Positions 17,260 through 26,500 of a stretch of 40,585 bases of DNA are shown one piece after another. Made by a program: the position numbers and the translations under genes. The notes under the pieces were generated by a model, which saw only the letters and a program-made list of their open reading frames with translations, made no database searches and was not told the origin of the DNA. This DNA comes from JBJTUH01 sp044346175 (GTDB taxonomy: Bacteria; Cyanobacteriota; Vampirovibrionia; Vampirovibrionales; JAJTHC01): positions 1 through 40,585 of the forward strand of contig JBIIZQ010000018.1 in NCBI GenBank assembly GCA_044346175.1. Direction: 5' to 3'. How positions within the stretch are numbered: the first letter of the stretch is position 1; every line of letters starts with the position of its first letter.

Positions 17260-17570
17260 AGACCGTTACAGCTCAAAAGTGTAACAATTTGTATCAAATG
17301 TGATTTTTTACGCAATAAGCTTCTGTGTACTGTGTTCATTAGAGTATCTATGAAATGCAATGATAGTTTATTCAACGTGTTCGATGTACCAATGGCTTGC
17401 GTGATGTGAGTCTCCCCTATGCGTCAATGCCAAAGGTTTCATTCCGTGGTACATCGCTATTTTATGCAATGATAATGCAACAAAAACTTAGCCCCCAAGG
17501 TATTTTCTACCATGGGGGCTAAGACTTTGAAAAAGCAATGACATTATCTTAGCATTACTGGGGCTTAGCG
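17260..17570. other. Intergenic region with nested direct and inverted repeats
   Basis: No gene is seen in this ~310-bp stretch. It holds an 11-bp direct repeat (17355-17365 and 17464-17474) enclosing a 10-bp inverted repeat (17382-17391 and 17447-17456), and the terminator at 17487-17523. The nested layout could be a folded RNA or the trace of a small insertion. Confidence 0.4.
17487..17523 (-). terminator. Intrinsic terminator for the small gene at 17571-17759
   Basis: An 11-bp perfect G+C-rich stem (arms 17487-17497 and 17513-17523), extended inward after one mismatch. On the minus strand it is followed by TTTTTG, so it terminates leftward transcription; it may also stop read-through from the MgtC gene. 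Confidence 0.75.
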
Positions 17571-17759
17571 TTACTGGCGTTTCATATAAAAATAACCACG
17601 TAACCACTCTTCATCAAGTTCAGGGAGCTTTGCCCAAAAAATCTCAAGGATTTCTTCTTTTTTAAATTGCTTAACGAGGTCAAGCACCAAGGTTTTGACA
17701 TCAACCGTTTGCATAAGGTCTTCACCATCAAGTAACGCTTCTAATGTTTCACGTTTCAC
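17571..17759 (-). CDS. Small acidic hypothetical protein
   Basis: A 62-residue protein starting with GTG at 17759 and followed 48 bases later by a good intrinsic terminator, which supports it as a real gene. It is rich in Glu/Asp and Leu with alternating charged helices (ETLEALLDGEDLM, VLDLVKQFKKEEILEIFW) and no Cys or signal peptide. It is helical by composition; I recognise no family. It is transcribed in the same direction as minD-minE upstream (starts at 18752 and 20183) but separated by about 240 bases, so it probably has its own promoter. Confidence 0.55.
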   Translation of the reverse strand: MKRETLEALLDGEDLMQTVDVKTLVLDLVKQFKKEEILEIFWAKLPELDEEWLRGYFYMKRQ

Positions 17760-17996
17760 GGTATGCTAGGACCTTTCTATAAAACTCAATACACTAAACC
17801 CTGAGTGGGGTTAAAACGGATGTGCCTACCCATACTAAAAATTTACAGAGAAAAAACATCTTCTGATAGTGAAGGTGTTCCATCAAGTTTGGTTTAGACA
17901 CTTAATGACATTATCTTTCATCCATCGTGTTTGGAACAGGATTGTCAGACACAACTCCTACAGATAGCGTACAATCAATGCTCTTACGCAATGCAC

Positions 17997-18752
17997 TTAC
18001 GAGTGACCACGCTCGTGATACTTACGGCGTTTCCCTTGTCGTCCTTGCGTCACATGTGCATGGATACTTGGCATCACTTCGGTAGGGTCCTCATTGAGAG
18101 ATTCTGAAGCGTTCGCAGGGTCAAGAGGGTCAAGAAAGACAACCTCTAAGGCAATATCAGAGGGGTCTAGCGTTAAGTAACGACTCAAGACCTCGTGAAT
18201 ATCTTGATGAATCCTAGCTTGTGTTTCCTCGGTGAGTTGTTCACGGTCACTCTCTAGAACTATCTTCAAACGGTCAAAAGCCACACGTCTTGCAGCATCC
18301 GAGCGTTCTCGTTTTTGCCACAAACGTTGGTCATCCGTGGTACTCATATTCACTGTGGTTTGTGAGGTTTGCAAACGGGTTTGAACCCCTTCTTGAATAC
18401 GTTGAGAGACATCGGTAAGTACTTGTTTTGTAATACCCGTAAAACGATGCAGCTCCGTTAAGGAACGCTTGGAAATTTCTTCACGATTATGCCATAACTG
18501 GTTAAGCTGATGCCCTACAAATTGGATGGAGCGTTGGACACTCTCCTTGGTAATGAGTTCAGCTGGTTCCGTCACTTCAGCCCCTCTTACAGAAGGTAAA
18601 GCAGGAGACGGGGGTGTCATGGTTGTTGTAACGGATACATCTTCCAAAGAGGATGATGGCAAAACAGGGGGCTGCGAAAGCTCAGAGCTACCCGTAGCGG
18701 TGTTATGCGTGTCAGAAGCGAATGTGGTATCAGAAGCAAGCATCATCATCAT
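17997..18752 (-). CDS. minE: MinE-like division-site regulator with long N-terminal extension
   Basis: A 251-residue protein whose residues ~148-208 match MinE (DAARRVAFDRLKIVLESDR, then EVLSRYLTLDPSDIALEV), the factor that drives MinD off the membrane and gives pole-to-pole oscillation. Typical MinE is 80-100 residues; here about 145 residues precede it: a Ser/Thr/Pro-rich tract (1-60) and a helical stretch (65-130). The usual N-terminal membrane-binding start of MinE is missing at the normal position. A ~40-residue tail ends in a basic cluster (GKRRKYHERGH). The start is a run of four ATGs without a clear ribosome site; an internal ATG at residue 136 would give a conventional-length protein. 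It lies downstream of minD. Confidence 0.8.
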   Translation of the reverse strand: MMMMLASDTTFASDTHNTATGSSELSQPPVLPSSSLEDVSVTTTMTPPSPALPSVRGAEVTEPAELITKESVQRSIQFVGHQLNQLWHNREEISKRSLTELHRFTGITKQVLTDVSQRIQEGVQTRLQTSQTTVNMSTTDDQRLWQKRERSDAARRVAFDRLKIVLESDREQLTEETQARIHQDIHEVLSRYLTLDPSDIALEVVFLDPLDPANASESLNEDPTEVMPSIHAHVTQGRQGKRRKYHERGHS

Positions 18753-18884
18753 AGGTCAGGTCGTAGGCTCAATCCGAAACATGATACAATTTATACAGTT
18801 CAAACGGGTTATCTTTAGTATTTAGTATACTGGAGGAAGTGCCTTCAAAGAAAGGTTTCTTCTGTTGTCAGGGTGCAGCATACG

Positions 18885-20183
18885 TTATTTCGACTTTTTG
18901 GGGGCAAAGAAATTGCGAAGCTTTTCAAGCCAAGTGACTTCTCGTGACATTAAATCAAGCAAAGGAACATCCTCACCCGCAATCCGTCGTGCGATATTTC
19001 TATAAGCTTGCCCCGCCATGGAAGCTTCATCCAGCACAACGGGTTCTCCTCGGTTGGTTGAGACGATAATATCACTGTCTTCAGGAATCACCCCCAAGAG
19101 GTTAATGGCAAGAATATCCAGCACATCCTCAATGGCCATCATATCATTGGCTTCAATAAGCTGAGGACGTACTCGGTTCACCACCAAACGGTACTGTGTA
19201 ACCGTCTCACGTGCTTCTAGCAAGCCAATCACACGGTCGGCATCTCGTACGCTCGACATTTCAGGCGTACATACCACAATCGCTTCAGAGGCAGCAGAAA
19301 TCGCATTTTGGAAACCTTGTTCAATCCCCGCAGGACAATCAAGCAAAATAAAGTCGTAAAGCTGCTTCAACTGATGACATAAATCCAACATTTGTGCCTC
19401 AGTAATGGCGGACTTGTCTCGTGTTTGTGCAGCGGGCAACAGCATTAAACCGGGGAGTCGTTTATCTTTCACAAGGGCTTGATGAAGTTTACAACGCCCC
19501 TCTACAACATCCACAAGATTGTACACAATACGGTTTTCAAGCCCCATTAAAATATCCAAGTTACGAAGCCCAATATCGGTGTCTACCATCACCACCGAAT
19601 ACCCCAAACGGGCTAAACCCGTGCCTATGTTCGCCGTGGTGGTCGTTTTGCCCACCCCACCCTTCCCAGAGGTAATCACAACCACTCGTCCTGTATGGCG
19701 TTGGTCAAGCGATTCAATCGTCGGTAAGGTTGCCACAGGGGTTTGACGGGTAGTCAAGGACTCTTCTTCAGTGGGTTCTACACTGCCATCAGTTTCAAGT
19801 GTGCTAGGTTCAAGGGTTGGATGTTCAAGCACACCCTTCTCAAGGGTTTCACGCTGGCTCTGTACCACTAATTCTGACAAACTCATATCTGCTTCTGCAT
19901 CAAGGGGTTGTGTGTCAACCCTTTCAATGCCTTTTTCAGTGTCTGTTTCAATACCTGTTTCAATGTCCGAACTTTGCATATGCTCATCAAGAGAAGCATC
20001 CCCTAAGTGTGGGGGTTCAGGAGGCGTTAACTTATCCGTAAGCACATGTGCTTCAGAGGCTTCAGAAGTTTGCAGTGGGACATGCTCTATAGAGGGAGTC
20101 TGTGTCTTTAAATCAGGAGACAGCATAGCTTCTTGAGGAGAATTCATAGAAGGAGAAGATGACGATGATGAGCGAGCAAACAT
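18885..20183 (-). CDS. minD: MinD septum-site ATPase with long acidic N-terminal extension
   Basis: A 432-residue protein. Residues ~165-432 are MinD: deviant Walker A GKGGVGKT (173-180), the VDTDIGLRNLD switch, DCPAGIEQGF, and a C-terminal amphipathic membrane-targeting helix (WLEKLRNFFAPKKSK). MinD binds the membrane as an ATP dimer and positions the divisome. Normal MinD is about 265 residues; here ~160 Ser/Thr/Glu-rich residues precede the P-loop, where the family normally starts within a few residues. No minC, the usual FtsZ inhibitor partner, is present upstream or downstream in the window. minE follows after a 132-base gap. An HLR1-like site lies about 110 bases upstream. The core assignment is secure; the extension is probably disordered. 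Confidence 0.93.
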   Translation of the reverse strand: MFARSSSSSSPSMNSPQEAMLSPDLKTQTPSIEHVPLQTSEASEAHVLTDKLTPPEPPHLGDASLDEHMQSSDIETGIETDTEKGIERVDTQPLDAEADMSLSELVVQSQRETLEKGVLEHPTLEPSTLETDGSVEPTEEESLTTRQTPVATLPTIESLDQRHTGRVVVITSGKGGVGKTTTTANIGTGLARLGYSVVMVDTDIGLRNLDILMGLENRIVYNLVDVVEGRCKLHQALVKDKRLPGLMLLPAAQTRDKSAITEAQMLDLCHQLKQLYDFILLDCPAGIEQGFQNAISAASEAIVVCTPEMSSVRDADRVIGLLEARETVTQYRLVVNRVRPQLIEANDMMAIEDVLDILAINLLGVIPEDSDIIVSTNRGEPVVLDEASMAGQAYRNIARRIAGEDVPLLDLMSREVTWLEKLRNFFAPKKSK

Positions 20184-20661
20184 TCAGGCATAAGCCTCTC
20201 TCAAAAAACGGATAGACATACAGGAATCGCTTCAAGACAGCGAGAACAAAAGGGGTTTGTTGGGTTGAACGCTTAATAAATACATCAGGCTTATCTTATT
20301 GTAAAGGCTTGTAAACTCTCTTGCAAGAAGATACCCAAAGCATCCAAAGCTTGTTACACTATTTGTAACGAACCTGATACATTCGTATCGTTGTCCTGTG
20401 CTTCAAAAACTCCCTTGAAATCATGGGGTTCCAGTCATCTTTATATCAGATGCCGTGGCCTAGGGGCTTTTTTGGAAAGAAGGCAGTATGTTCAAAGTGT
20501 CATAACTATGTTACAGTGTAATAAACTTTTGGCTTTAAAAAAGACAGTAAAACAGTTTTTTAAAGAGCCTTCAAGCCTTTAATCTTCGCAATCGCTACGC
20601 TCGTCATGCTTTGCAGTCTCTTATCCGCTCATTCTTCATTCACCACGCTTCTTTGAACCCT
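20184..20661. promoter_or_regulatory. Divergent minD / coaD intergenic region
   Basis: No credible gene is present. The region holds the HLR1-like direct repeat at 20293-20318, a GTTACA...TGTAAC inverted repeat (20353-20369) and a GATAC...GTATC inverted repeat (20376-20389). The latter two could be operators or part of the coaD promoter. Confidence 0.4.
20293..20318 (-). promoter_or_regulatory. HLR1/WalR-like direct repeat upstream of minD
   Basis: Read on the minus (minD) strand there are two TTTACAA half-sites whose TTACA cores recur with a 10-base period. This fits the known cyanobacterial RpaB box (K-TTACA-WW-NN-K-TTACA-WW) at all but one position. A 22-base core is 20/22 identical to 31877-31898. 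It lies about 110 bases before the minD start. Confidence 0.45.
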
Positions 20662-21192
20662 ATGTCAATGAATGTTTCTTCTTTTCAAGCCAAAACAGCG
20701 GTATACCCTGGCACGTTTGACCCCTTTACCTGCGGACATCGTGACTTGGTCACACGTGCCTTGGATATGTACCCGAAGGTCATTGTTGCAGTGGCCTCCA
20801 ATGAGGAAAAAAAACCGTTATTTTCCCTCCATGATAGGTTGTCGCTTGTGCAGCGTGCATTGAAAGGTCACTTGTCCGCCTCACAGTATGCTCGTGTCGA
20901 GGTGGTTTCATTTCAGGGGCTTTTGGTGGACATGGTACAAGCCTATGGGGCAAGTGTCATCGTACGAGGGTTACGTGCCATTAGTGACTTTGAGTATGAA
21001 TTTAGAATGGCACAAATGAACAAACGTCTTGCACCTCAAGTGGAGACTGTTTTTATGATGGCGAGCTTGGAATATCAGTTCCTCAATGCAACCGTTGTCA
21101 AACAAGTGGCATGTCTGGGTGGGGATGTCACAGACCTTGTCCCTGATTGTGTCCTAGAGGCTTTAAAAGAGGTATGTACCGCCTCAAGCTAG
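20662..21192 (+). CDS. coaD: Phosphopantetheine adenylyltransferase
   Basis: A 176-residue nucleotidyltransferase for the penultimate step of coenzyme A synthesis (4'-phosphopantetheine + ATP). GTFDPFTCGH is the family's T/HxGH motif. RGLRAISDFEYEFRMAQMNKRL is the conserved substrate-binding region, and the C-terminal ATVVKQVACLGGDVTDLVP completes the fold. The longest frame begins with TTG at 20611; I chose ATG 20662 because homologues begin only a few residues before YPGTFDP. A DivIVA/Cdv3-like coiled-coil gene follows, a neighbourhood also found in Cyanobacteria and Firmicutes. Confidence 0.95.
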   Translation: MSMNVSSFQAKTAVYPGTFDPFTCGHRDLVTRALDMYPKVIVAVASNEEKKPLFSLHDRLSLVQRALKGHLSASQYARVEVVSFQGLLVDMVQAYGASVIVRGLRAISDFEYEFRMAQMNKRLAPQVETVFMMASLEYQFLNATVVKQVACLGGDVTDLVPDCVLEALKEVCTASS

Positions 21193-21309
21193 GTCTCACG
21201 TTAACACTGAGAATACGTACATATACTTGTCGCTCTCTCTCTTTAATTTTCTTGTGTCAATGTCTTTAAGTAGTTCCCTTTGTGTGGATGATGGAGTCAA
21301 GCAATTTTA

Positions 21310-22566
21310 ATGATGATGTTGAGTACAAGTACCGAAGCCTCTTCTGCGGTGAACTCTAGTGCCGCACCTTCCGTGAATCCCGTTGCCTCTGTCTCCTCTT
21401 CTTCTCAGGAAGCTACGGCTCAAACCGCCAGTGCCACTCGGATGATGCAAATCCGAGCGTCGGCTTCCCCCTTTTTACGCTATATGGAAGAACTGGAAGA
21501 CCTTGTACTCAATGGCACCAGTATTCCACTCACCCACATGACGTTGGTTAATTCAGAACATGTCATTCCTCTTATGGACAACATTCGGGAAAGTCTACCT
21601 CAAGAGATTCTTCAATCACAACGTATTCTCGACGTTCGAGACCAAATGTTACAGGAAGCGAGTGAGCAAGCAGCCCGTACCATTGAACAAGCACAACTCC
21701 AAGCACGTACGATGGTTTCTGAGTCTGAGTTGCTCCGAGCCATCTATCACGAGGCTGAAAGTCTTCGTCAACAAGTGCATCATGAAACAGAACAACTTCG
21801 ACACGCTTTGTACCAAGAAGCCAACAACTTACGCCAACAAGCTTTACAAGAAGCGGGTGTGGTACGTACAGAAGTGGAACAGTACGTCAACCAAGTATTA
21901 CACTCACTGGATGAGACTTTTAGTCAGTACCATACCATTTTGTCCAATACCCAAAGTCAGCTAAATCATATTCGCCCTCTTTTTGCTGGACAACCCCCAA
22001 CCTCCCTCCCCGCAACAGGCATGACGGCTGCTCTTGGAACATCTCCCGATGCCCCCTCGTCCTATGCCTTGCCTCAAAGTGTTGTCAATCAAAGCACGAC
22101 AATTACACCTTCCACCACCCCCTCCACAAGCCATTATTCTCAAACACTTTCTGAGGAGATGTTGCTCCCTCAAATGCAAGCCTCTCTACCCTATCAAGAC
22201 ACCGTTCTTGAAACCCCAACCACTGAGGGGACACAAGAGGGGTTAACGCCTTCAGGACTCCCTCCCTACCATGTCATTCAGCAAGCACTGAAAGAAAACC
22301 CTCACATTCCTCCCAAAAAAGTGTTAGAGGTTCTCTTACAGAATTATCAAACAGTACAAAATGAAAACCACAAGCGTTCTGCTTTAGAAACCATTCTGGC
22401 AAAAGACAAAATTGTACTGCCACAAGCCAATCAAGCGATTTATGCAACCTCTCCTCAAGGGCATGGCGGTGTAAACCATGACCGTAAGTCTCCCCTACCT
22501 AAACATAAAGTTTCTGCGAAACAAGTGACACAAAAGTATCAAAAGCTTTCACATCAATATCGTTAA
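21310..22566 (+). CDS. DivIVA/Cdv3-like coiled-coil protein
   Basis: A 418-residue protein starting at a triple ATG. After a Ser/Ala-rich leader (1-45), residues ~52-95 resemble the N-terminal block of coaD-linked ATPase/DivIVA-like proteins (a FLRYMEELEDLV segment, then IPLTHMTLVNSEHVIPLMDNIRESLP). Residues ~100-235 are a continuous heptad coiled coil, with three related blocks each containing an HE or QEA element then LR-QQ (EAESLRQQVHHE, QEANNLRQQALQE). The remainder is Pro/Ser/Thr-rich and ends in a basic segment. DivIVA/Cdv3 proteins mark negative curvature and support division in Cyanobacteria. A structural role in division or polar organisation is an inference, aided by minDE nearby. 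Confidence 0.65.
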   Translation: MMMLSTSTEASSAVNSSAAPSVNPVASVSSSSQEATAQTASATRMMQIRASASPFLRYMEELEDLVLNGTSIPLTHMTLVNSEHVIPLMDNIRESLPQEILQSQRILDVRDQMLQEASEQAARTIEQAQLQARTMVSESELLRAIYHEAESLRQQVHHETEQLRHALYQEANNLRQQALQEAGVVRTEVEQYVNQVLHSLDETFSQYHTILSNTQSQLNHIRPLFAGQPPTSLPATGMTAALGTSPDAPSSYALPQSVVNQSTTITPSTTPSTSHYSQTLSEEMLLPQMQASLPYQDTVLETPTTEGTQEGLTPSGLPPYHVIQQALKENPHIPPKKVLEVLLQNYQTVQNENHKRSALETILAKDKIVLPQANQAIYATSPQGHGGVNHDRKSPLPKHKVSAKQVTQKYQKLSHQYR

Positions 22567-22595
22567 GGTTATTTTGAGTGTTTGAGTGACTGCTT

Positions 22596-23492
22596 ATGGC
22601 TTTACCACGTCTGCTTAGTTCATGGACTAGCCTACCCTACGGGCTTTTGAAACTTTTGGGCTTTGTTTTATGGGTGAGTGTTGTATATTTCGCCACACCA
22701 CTCACTTGGGCTGAAGTATCTCCTACGCCGCATGGGCTTGAGGTCATTCCTCACGCAAAGCTTTCAACGGTAGGACTACAGCCCCTGTCTGAAGTATTTA
22801 AATACAAAGGACAAGTACTTAGATGGAATTTTGCGACACACACACAGAACCCTAGCCTAAAATTGTACTGGGTACCGAGCGTGCCATTTCAGGGGTTTCA
22901 GTCCCTAACGTATACCCCCATGATTCGAGAAGCCGCACAGGCTTGGCTAGATACGCTTGCTCCTGTGTTTCGGGAGTCAAATACACTCACCACGCCTTAT
23001 GTGAAAGCGGTGTGGGTCAAGTCTCCTGAGGAAGCCCATATCCATGTAAAATGGGTCTATCAAATCACGCAATCTTTTGAGACGCATAGCACCTTTCATC
23101 CCAACGCCATGGTACCACCCCGAGGCACGAATGGCTACCTTACCCCCTATCAAATGGCTACCACAGAACCTGTCTTTGAAGGGGGACAACTCAAACACAT
23201 GAAACTGATATTTTCAACCCACAAAGCAAGCGGTCATGCCTATACCCCCAAGGAAAGGTACCATATGATACTCCATGAGATGGGGCATGCCCTAGGACTC
23301 ATGGGACATTCTCGATGGGCTGGCTCATTGATGCGTGCTGGCTTTACACCGAGCAACCAACCTCTTACGCATCCCTCCCTAGGCATGCCCGCCTATTGGA
23401 TACCTATCCCCGAAAGTGACAAGCAGCATCTTCAAACCCTATACCGAACCCCAGCGGATTTGACCAACAACGTTGATATTGCTACGCCATAA
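22596..23492 (+). CDS. Matrixin-like metzincin zinc protease
   Basis: A 298-residue protein with an N-terminal hydrophobic segment (about 15-37) ending in TWAEV, consistent with a signal peptide or anchor. The zinc site is HEMGHALGLMGHS (H227, E228, H231, H238), the HExxHxxGxxGHS variant, with SLMRAG nearby as a possible Met-turn; this places it among metzincins/matrixin-like proteases. The upstream TPMIREAAQAWLDTLAPVF and VKSPEEAHIHVKWV segments match the family's helix and strand preceding the zinc helix. It starts 29 bases after the coiled-coil gene. Envelope or extracellular protein cleavage is likely; the substrate is unknown. Confidence 0.82.
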   Translation: MALPRLLSSWTSLPYGLLKLLGFVLWVSVVYFATPLTWAEVSPTPHGLEVIPHAKLSTVGLQPLSEVFKYKGQVLRWNFATHTQNPSLKLYWVPSVPFQGFQSLTYTPMIREAAQAWLDTLAPVFRESNTLTTPYVKAVWVKSPEEAHIHVKWVYQITQSFETHSTFHPNAMVPPRGTNGYLTPYQMATTEPVFEGGQLKHMKLIFSTHKASGHAYTPKERYHMILHEMGHALGLMGHSRWAGSLMRAGFTPSNQPLTHPSLGMPAYWIPIPESDKQHLQTLYRTPADLTNNVDIATP

Positions 23493-23549
23493 TGCAGTAC
23501 GCACCCTATTTAAGGTTCAATTTCAGGGTGAACGAAAGGGATAGGCGGG

Positions 23550-26500
23550 TTAAGCTGGAACCGTAGGCGGTAGTTGTGAGACAGCTTCAGGAGGGCCTGC
23601 AATGGCCATGACACTTTGTGTGGGGGAACCAAACACTTTTTGGGTCACTCGTTGCACTTCTTGAGGCGTAAGCTTCATGAGCTTTTCTTCCAACATGTCA
23701 AGGGTTTCAGGAGGCTGACCTACACTCAGTTGTGCCATATTCAACCCTCCTAAGCCTTTTGCACTTTGGGCATCAAGACGCATCTCTAAGAGAAGCTCTT
23801 TTTTAGCACGTTCAAAACTTTCGGGACTTGGCGGACTCTGAGCCATGGTTGTCACAATATCCTGCAAATGGGCAAGGGCTTGCTGTACTTTAGGCGTTTT
23901 GGTTTTAGTATCTAAGTTAGGGTCAACTTCTGCTGAAATAGTAAACACACCAAGGTCTCGTAAGGCACTGTAATGGCTATGGGTGCTGTACACAAGACCT
24001 AATTGCGTGCGGAGTTGTTCAAACAGAGGGCCACTCATACCAGAAAGTATTCTTGAAGCAATCATAAATGCAAGTCTATCTTCTGCCTTAAGGCTAGGTG
24101 CTTGCCATGCACCCACCATGTGGAACCGATTCAGTCGTGCATCAGGCTTCCATAATAACGCACTGCCATTGGCTAGCTTTGGTAAGGGGTCAAGCGTGTT
24201 CATGACCTCTAAACTTGGAGGTAAAGGAATAGGTAAAGGGGTTGTGCTTTGAAGGGTAGCCCCCTGCATGGAAGAGTCAGGAAGACGGCTTGGTGAGGAG
24301 GCTTGCCACTGGTTTTTTAAGATTGCCGCATTGAGCATGGTTTCTTGCTGGTCAATAGGGTGTGCCGAAACCACTTGCACGGTAATGTCCTGCGGGCGAG
24401 ACACACTTTGTTGAAATACCTTGCGGAGGTCTTCCATGGGTTGATTCATGATAGCTTGCCGCAGCTGAGCGGTGGTTTGTGCAAAGGGGTGTGTTTTACC
24501 AAAAATATGCTGCTTAAGCTTTTCTTCAAGCTGGATGTCGGGGTCGGACTCTGCGGTACGTAGATTGGCTTGAAAGGTATTTTGTATCATATGGTAAACA
24601 TGGTCATCCATAAGAGGCTCTTTGAGAAGCTGATACCCGAGTCCTAATAATGCCATTTCATCTCCCTTAGGGCCACTCAACACAAGTTGCATGCGTTCGC
24701 CTTCATTGGCAAGAGATAACTGAATCCCACGCTCAGCTAAAGCGGTTTGTACGCTCCGTGACACAGGAGAACAGTTCAGTAAAGCAGGTTGAAGCAAGGG
24801 GGTCGGCAAGGTATTCGTACCAATAGGAAGGGCAAACGTGATTTGACAATCTTTGGCATCAGGCTGATATATCAAATGCCCTTTCATCCCATTTTTCAGT
24901 GTGGTAAGTTGTGCAACCGCTTGCGACGCTTGAGTGCCTGATAGGGGGTCAGGAGAGGGGGCAGTGGATGACATACTTTTCTGTGGCTGTAGCGTTGGCG
25001 TTACCACCGAGAGGGGGGTAGCGGTCTCCGTGGTGGCATCACTGGGAAGCGTGCCTTGAAAACGTTGACTCGAAGGGCTAACGACAGGTGCCTTATGCGT
25101 AGACATCGCATGAAACGGGTTGCTAGGTACTAGAGGAGGAGCTTGAAAGGTTGCTGTAGGAAGGAAACCACGGGTTTTACCTGGTAAACCTACAACCATG
25201 GCAAACTGGTCAGGACGCAAATAAGTTTTGGCAACACGTTGAATGTCTTCAGGGGTCACATTTTGTATCCATTCAGGATATTTAAGCCAGTACTCCAAAC
25301 TACCTGCGGTTGCTTCTGAACCCATTTGCATGGTGGCATTATATACGTCTTGTTGATTTAATGAGAAATGGGTTTTGAGACGCTGCTTCACGTTCTCTAA
25401 AAGGATGGGGCATAACTGCTGCTGGCTATATTGGGTTAAGGTGTTTCTAAACGTGTCACTTGCTTTCGCAACTTGTGTAGGGTCACTGTAGCACTGAAAC
25501 AACACCGAGCCATCTTTCTTTAAAGGGGCATATTCCATATCAAGGTTACTAATAAGCCCAAGACGCTCTTCCAAAATAGCTGGCAGGGGCGATTGTGAAT
25601 CCCCGCCGAGGTAGGTTAAAAGACACTCCATTGCGGCACGGTCTTTAGGAGCCGTCATGGCGGGGGCTCGGAAACCAAACTGAATAAAGGCTTGTTGCAA
25701 TTGAGGGTCTGTATACACCGCCATTTGCATTTTACCGTCAGGTTGTTGGTATCTTAAGGCTTGTTGTTGCACCTTATTCACGGTGGCTTGCCCCTCAGGT
25801 AATCCCTCAGGGCGGTTAGGATTTTGCATCACCAAGGGTGCGAGAAGGTTTGCAGCTTCTTTCGGATTAACATTGCCAGAAATAACTGTCGTTAGATTTT
25901 GAGGCTGGTAGGCATGTTGATAATATTTGCTAACATCCTCAGGCGTAATACGTAGAATATCGGAAGGTAAGCCATGCGTTTGAAAGTGCGGACGCTGGAA
26001 TAACATTTCATACAGTTTCGTTTGCCCTTGCACCTCGGGGGCTTTCATCCGCTCACAACTTTCGGCAAGCACATTACGCTTTTCTTGGTATAGGGTTTGA
26101 GGACTATACACAGGTTGTAGAACCTCTTCCATATGCAGGCGAAGCATATCAGGGAGATGCTCTTGATGGAAGGTGAGTTCGTGTTGAATCACTTCATGGT
26201 CAGTGGAGGCATTCGGTTGTGCACCGTATTTTTCAACTTCTTTAATCCAAGCATTCGGCGTAGGATGGTTGGCATGGGCAACAAAATGGAGATGTTCATC
26301 CAAGTGAGCAATGCCCGAGGGTAAGTCAAATGGGGTCTTATTTTGTGGCGTTAAGATGCTGTTTTCAAGCACACTACCCGCATTGACAAACGTCCGTGTA
26401 CTCACCACATGGGTTTCAGGACGTTGTTCCACAAAAAGCTTATGACCATTGGGATAAAGCCATCCCGTTAAAGGGAAATCTGCTGGCGATTTACCTTCAA

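Noticed and set aside
19771..20136. Ser/Val/Cys-rich plus-strand frame
   Set aside because: Antisense to the low-complexity MinD extension.
21560..21964. 134-residue plus-strand frame
   Set aside because: Shifted frame inside the coiled-coil gene.
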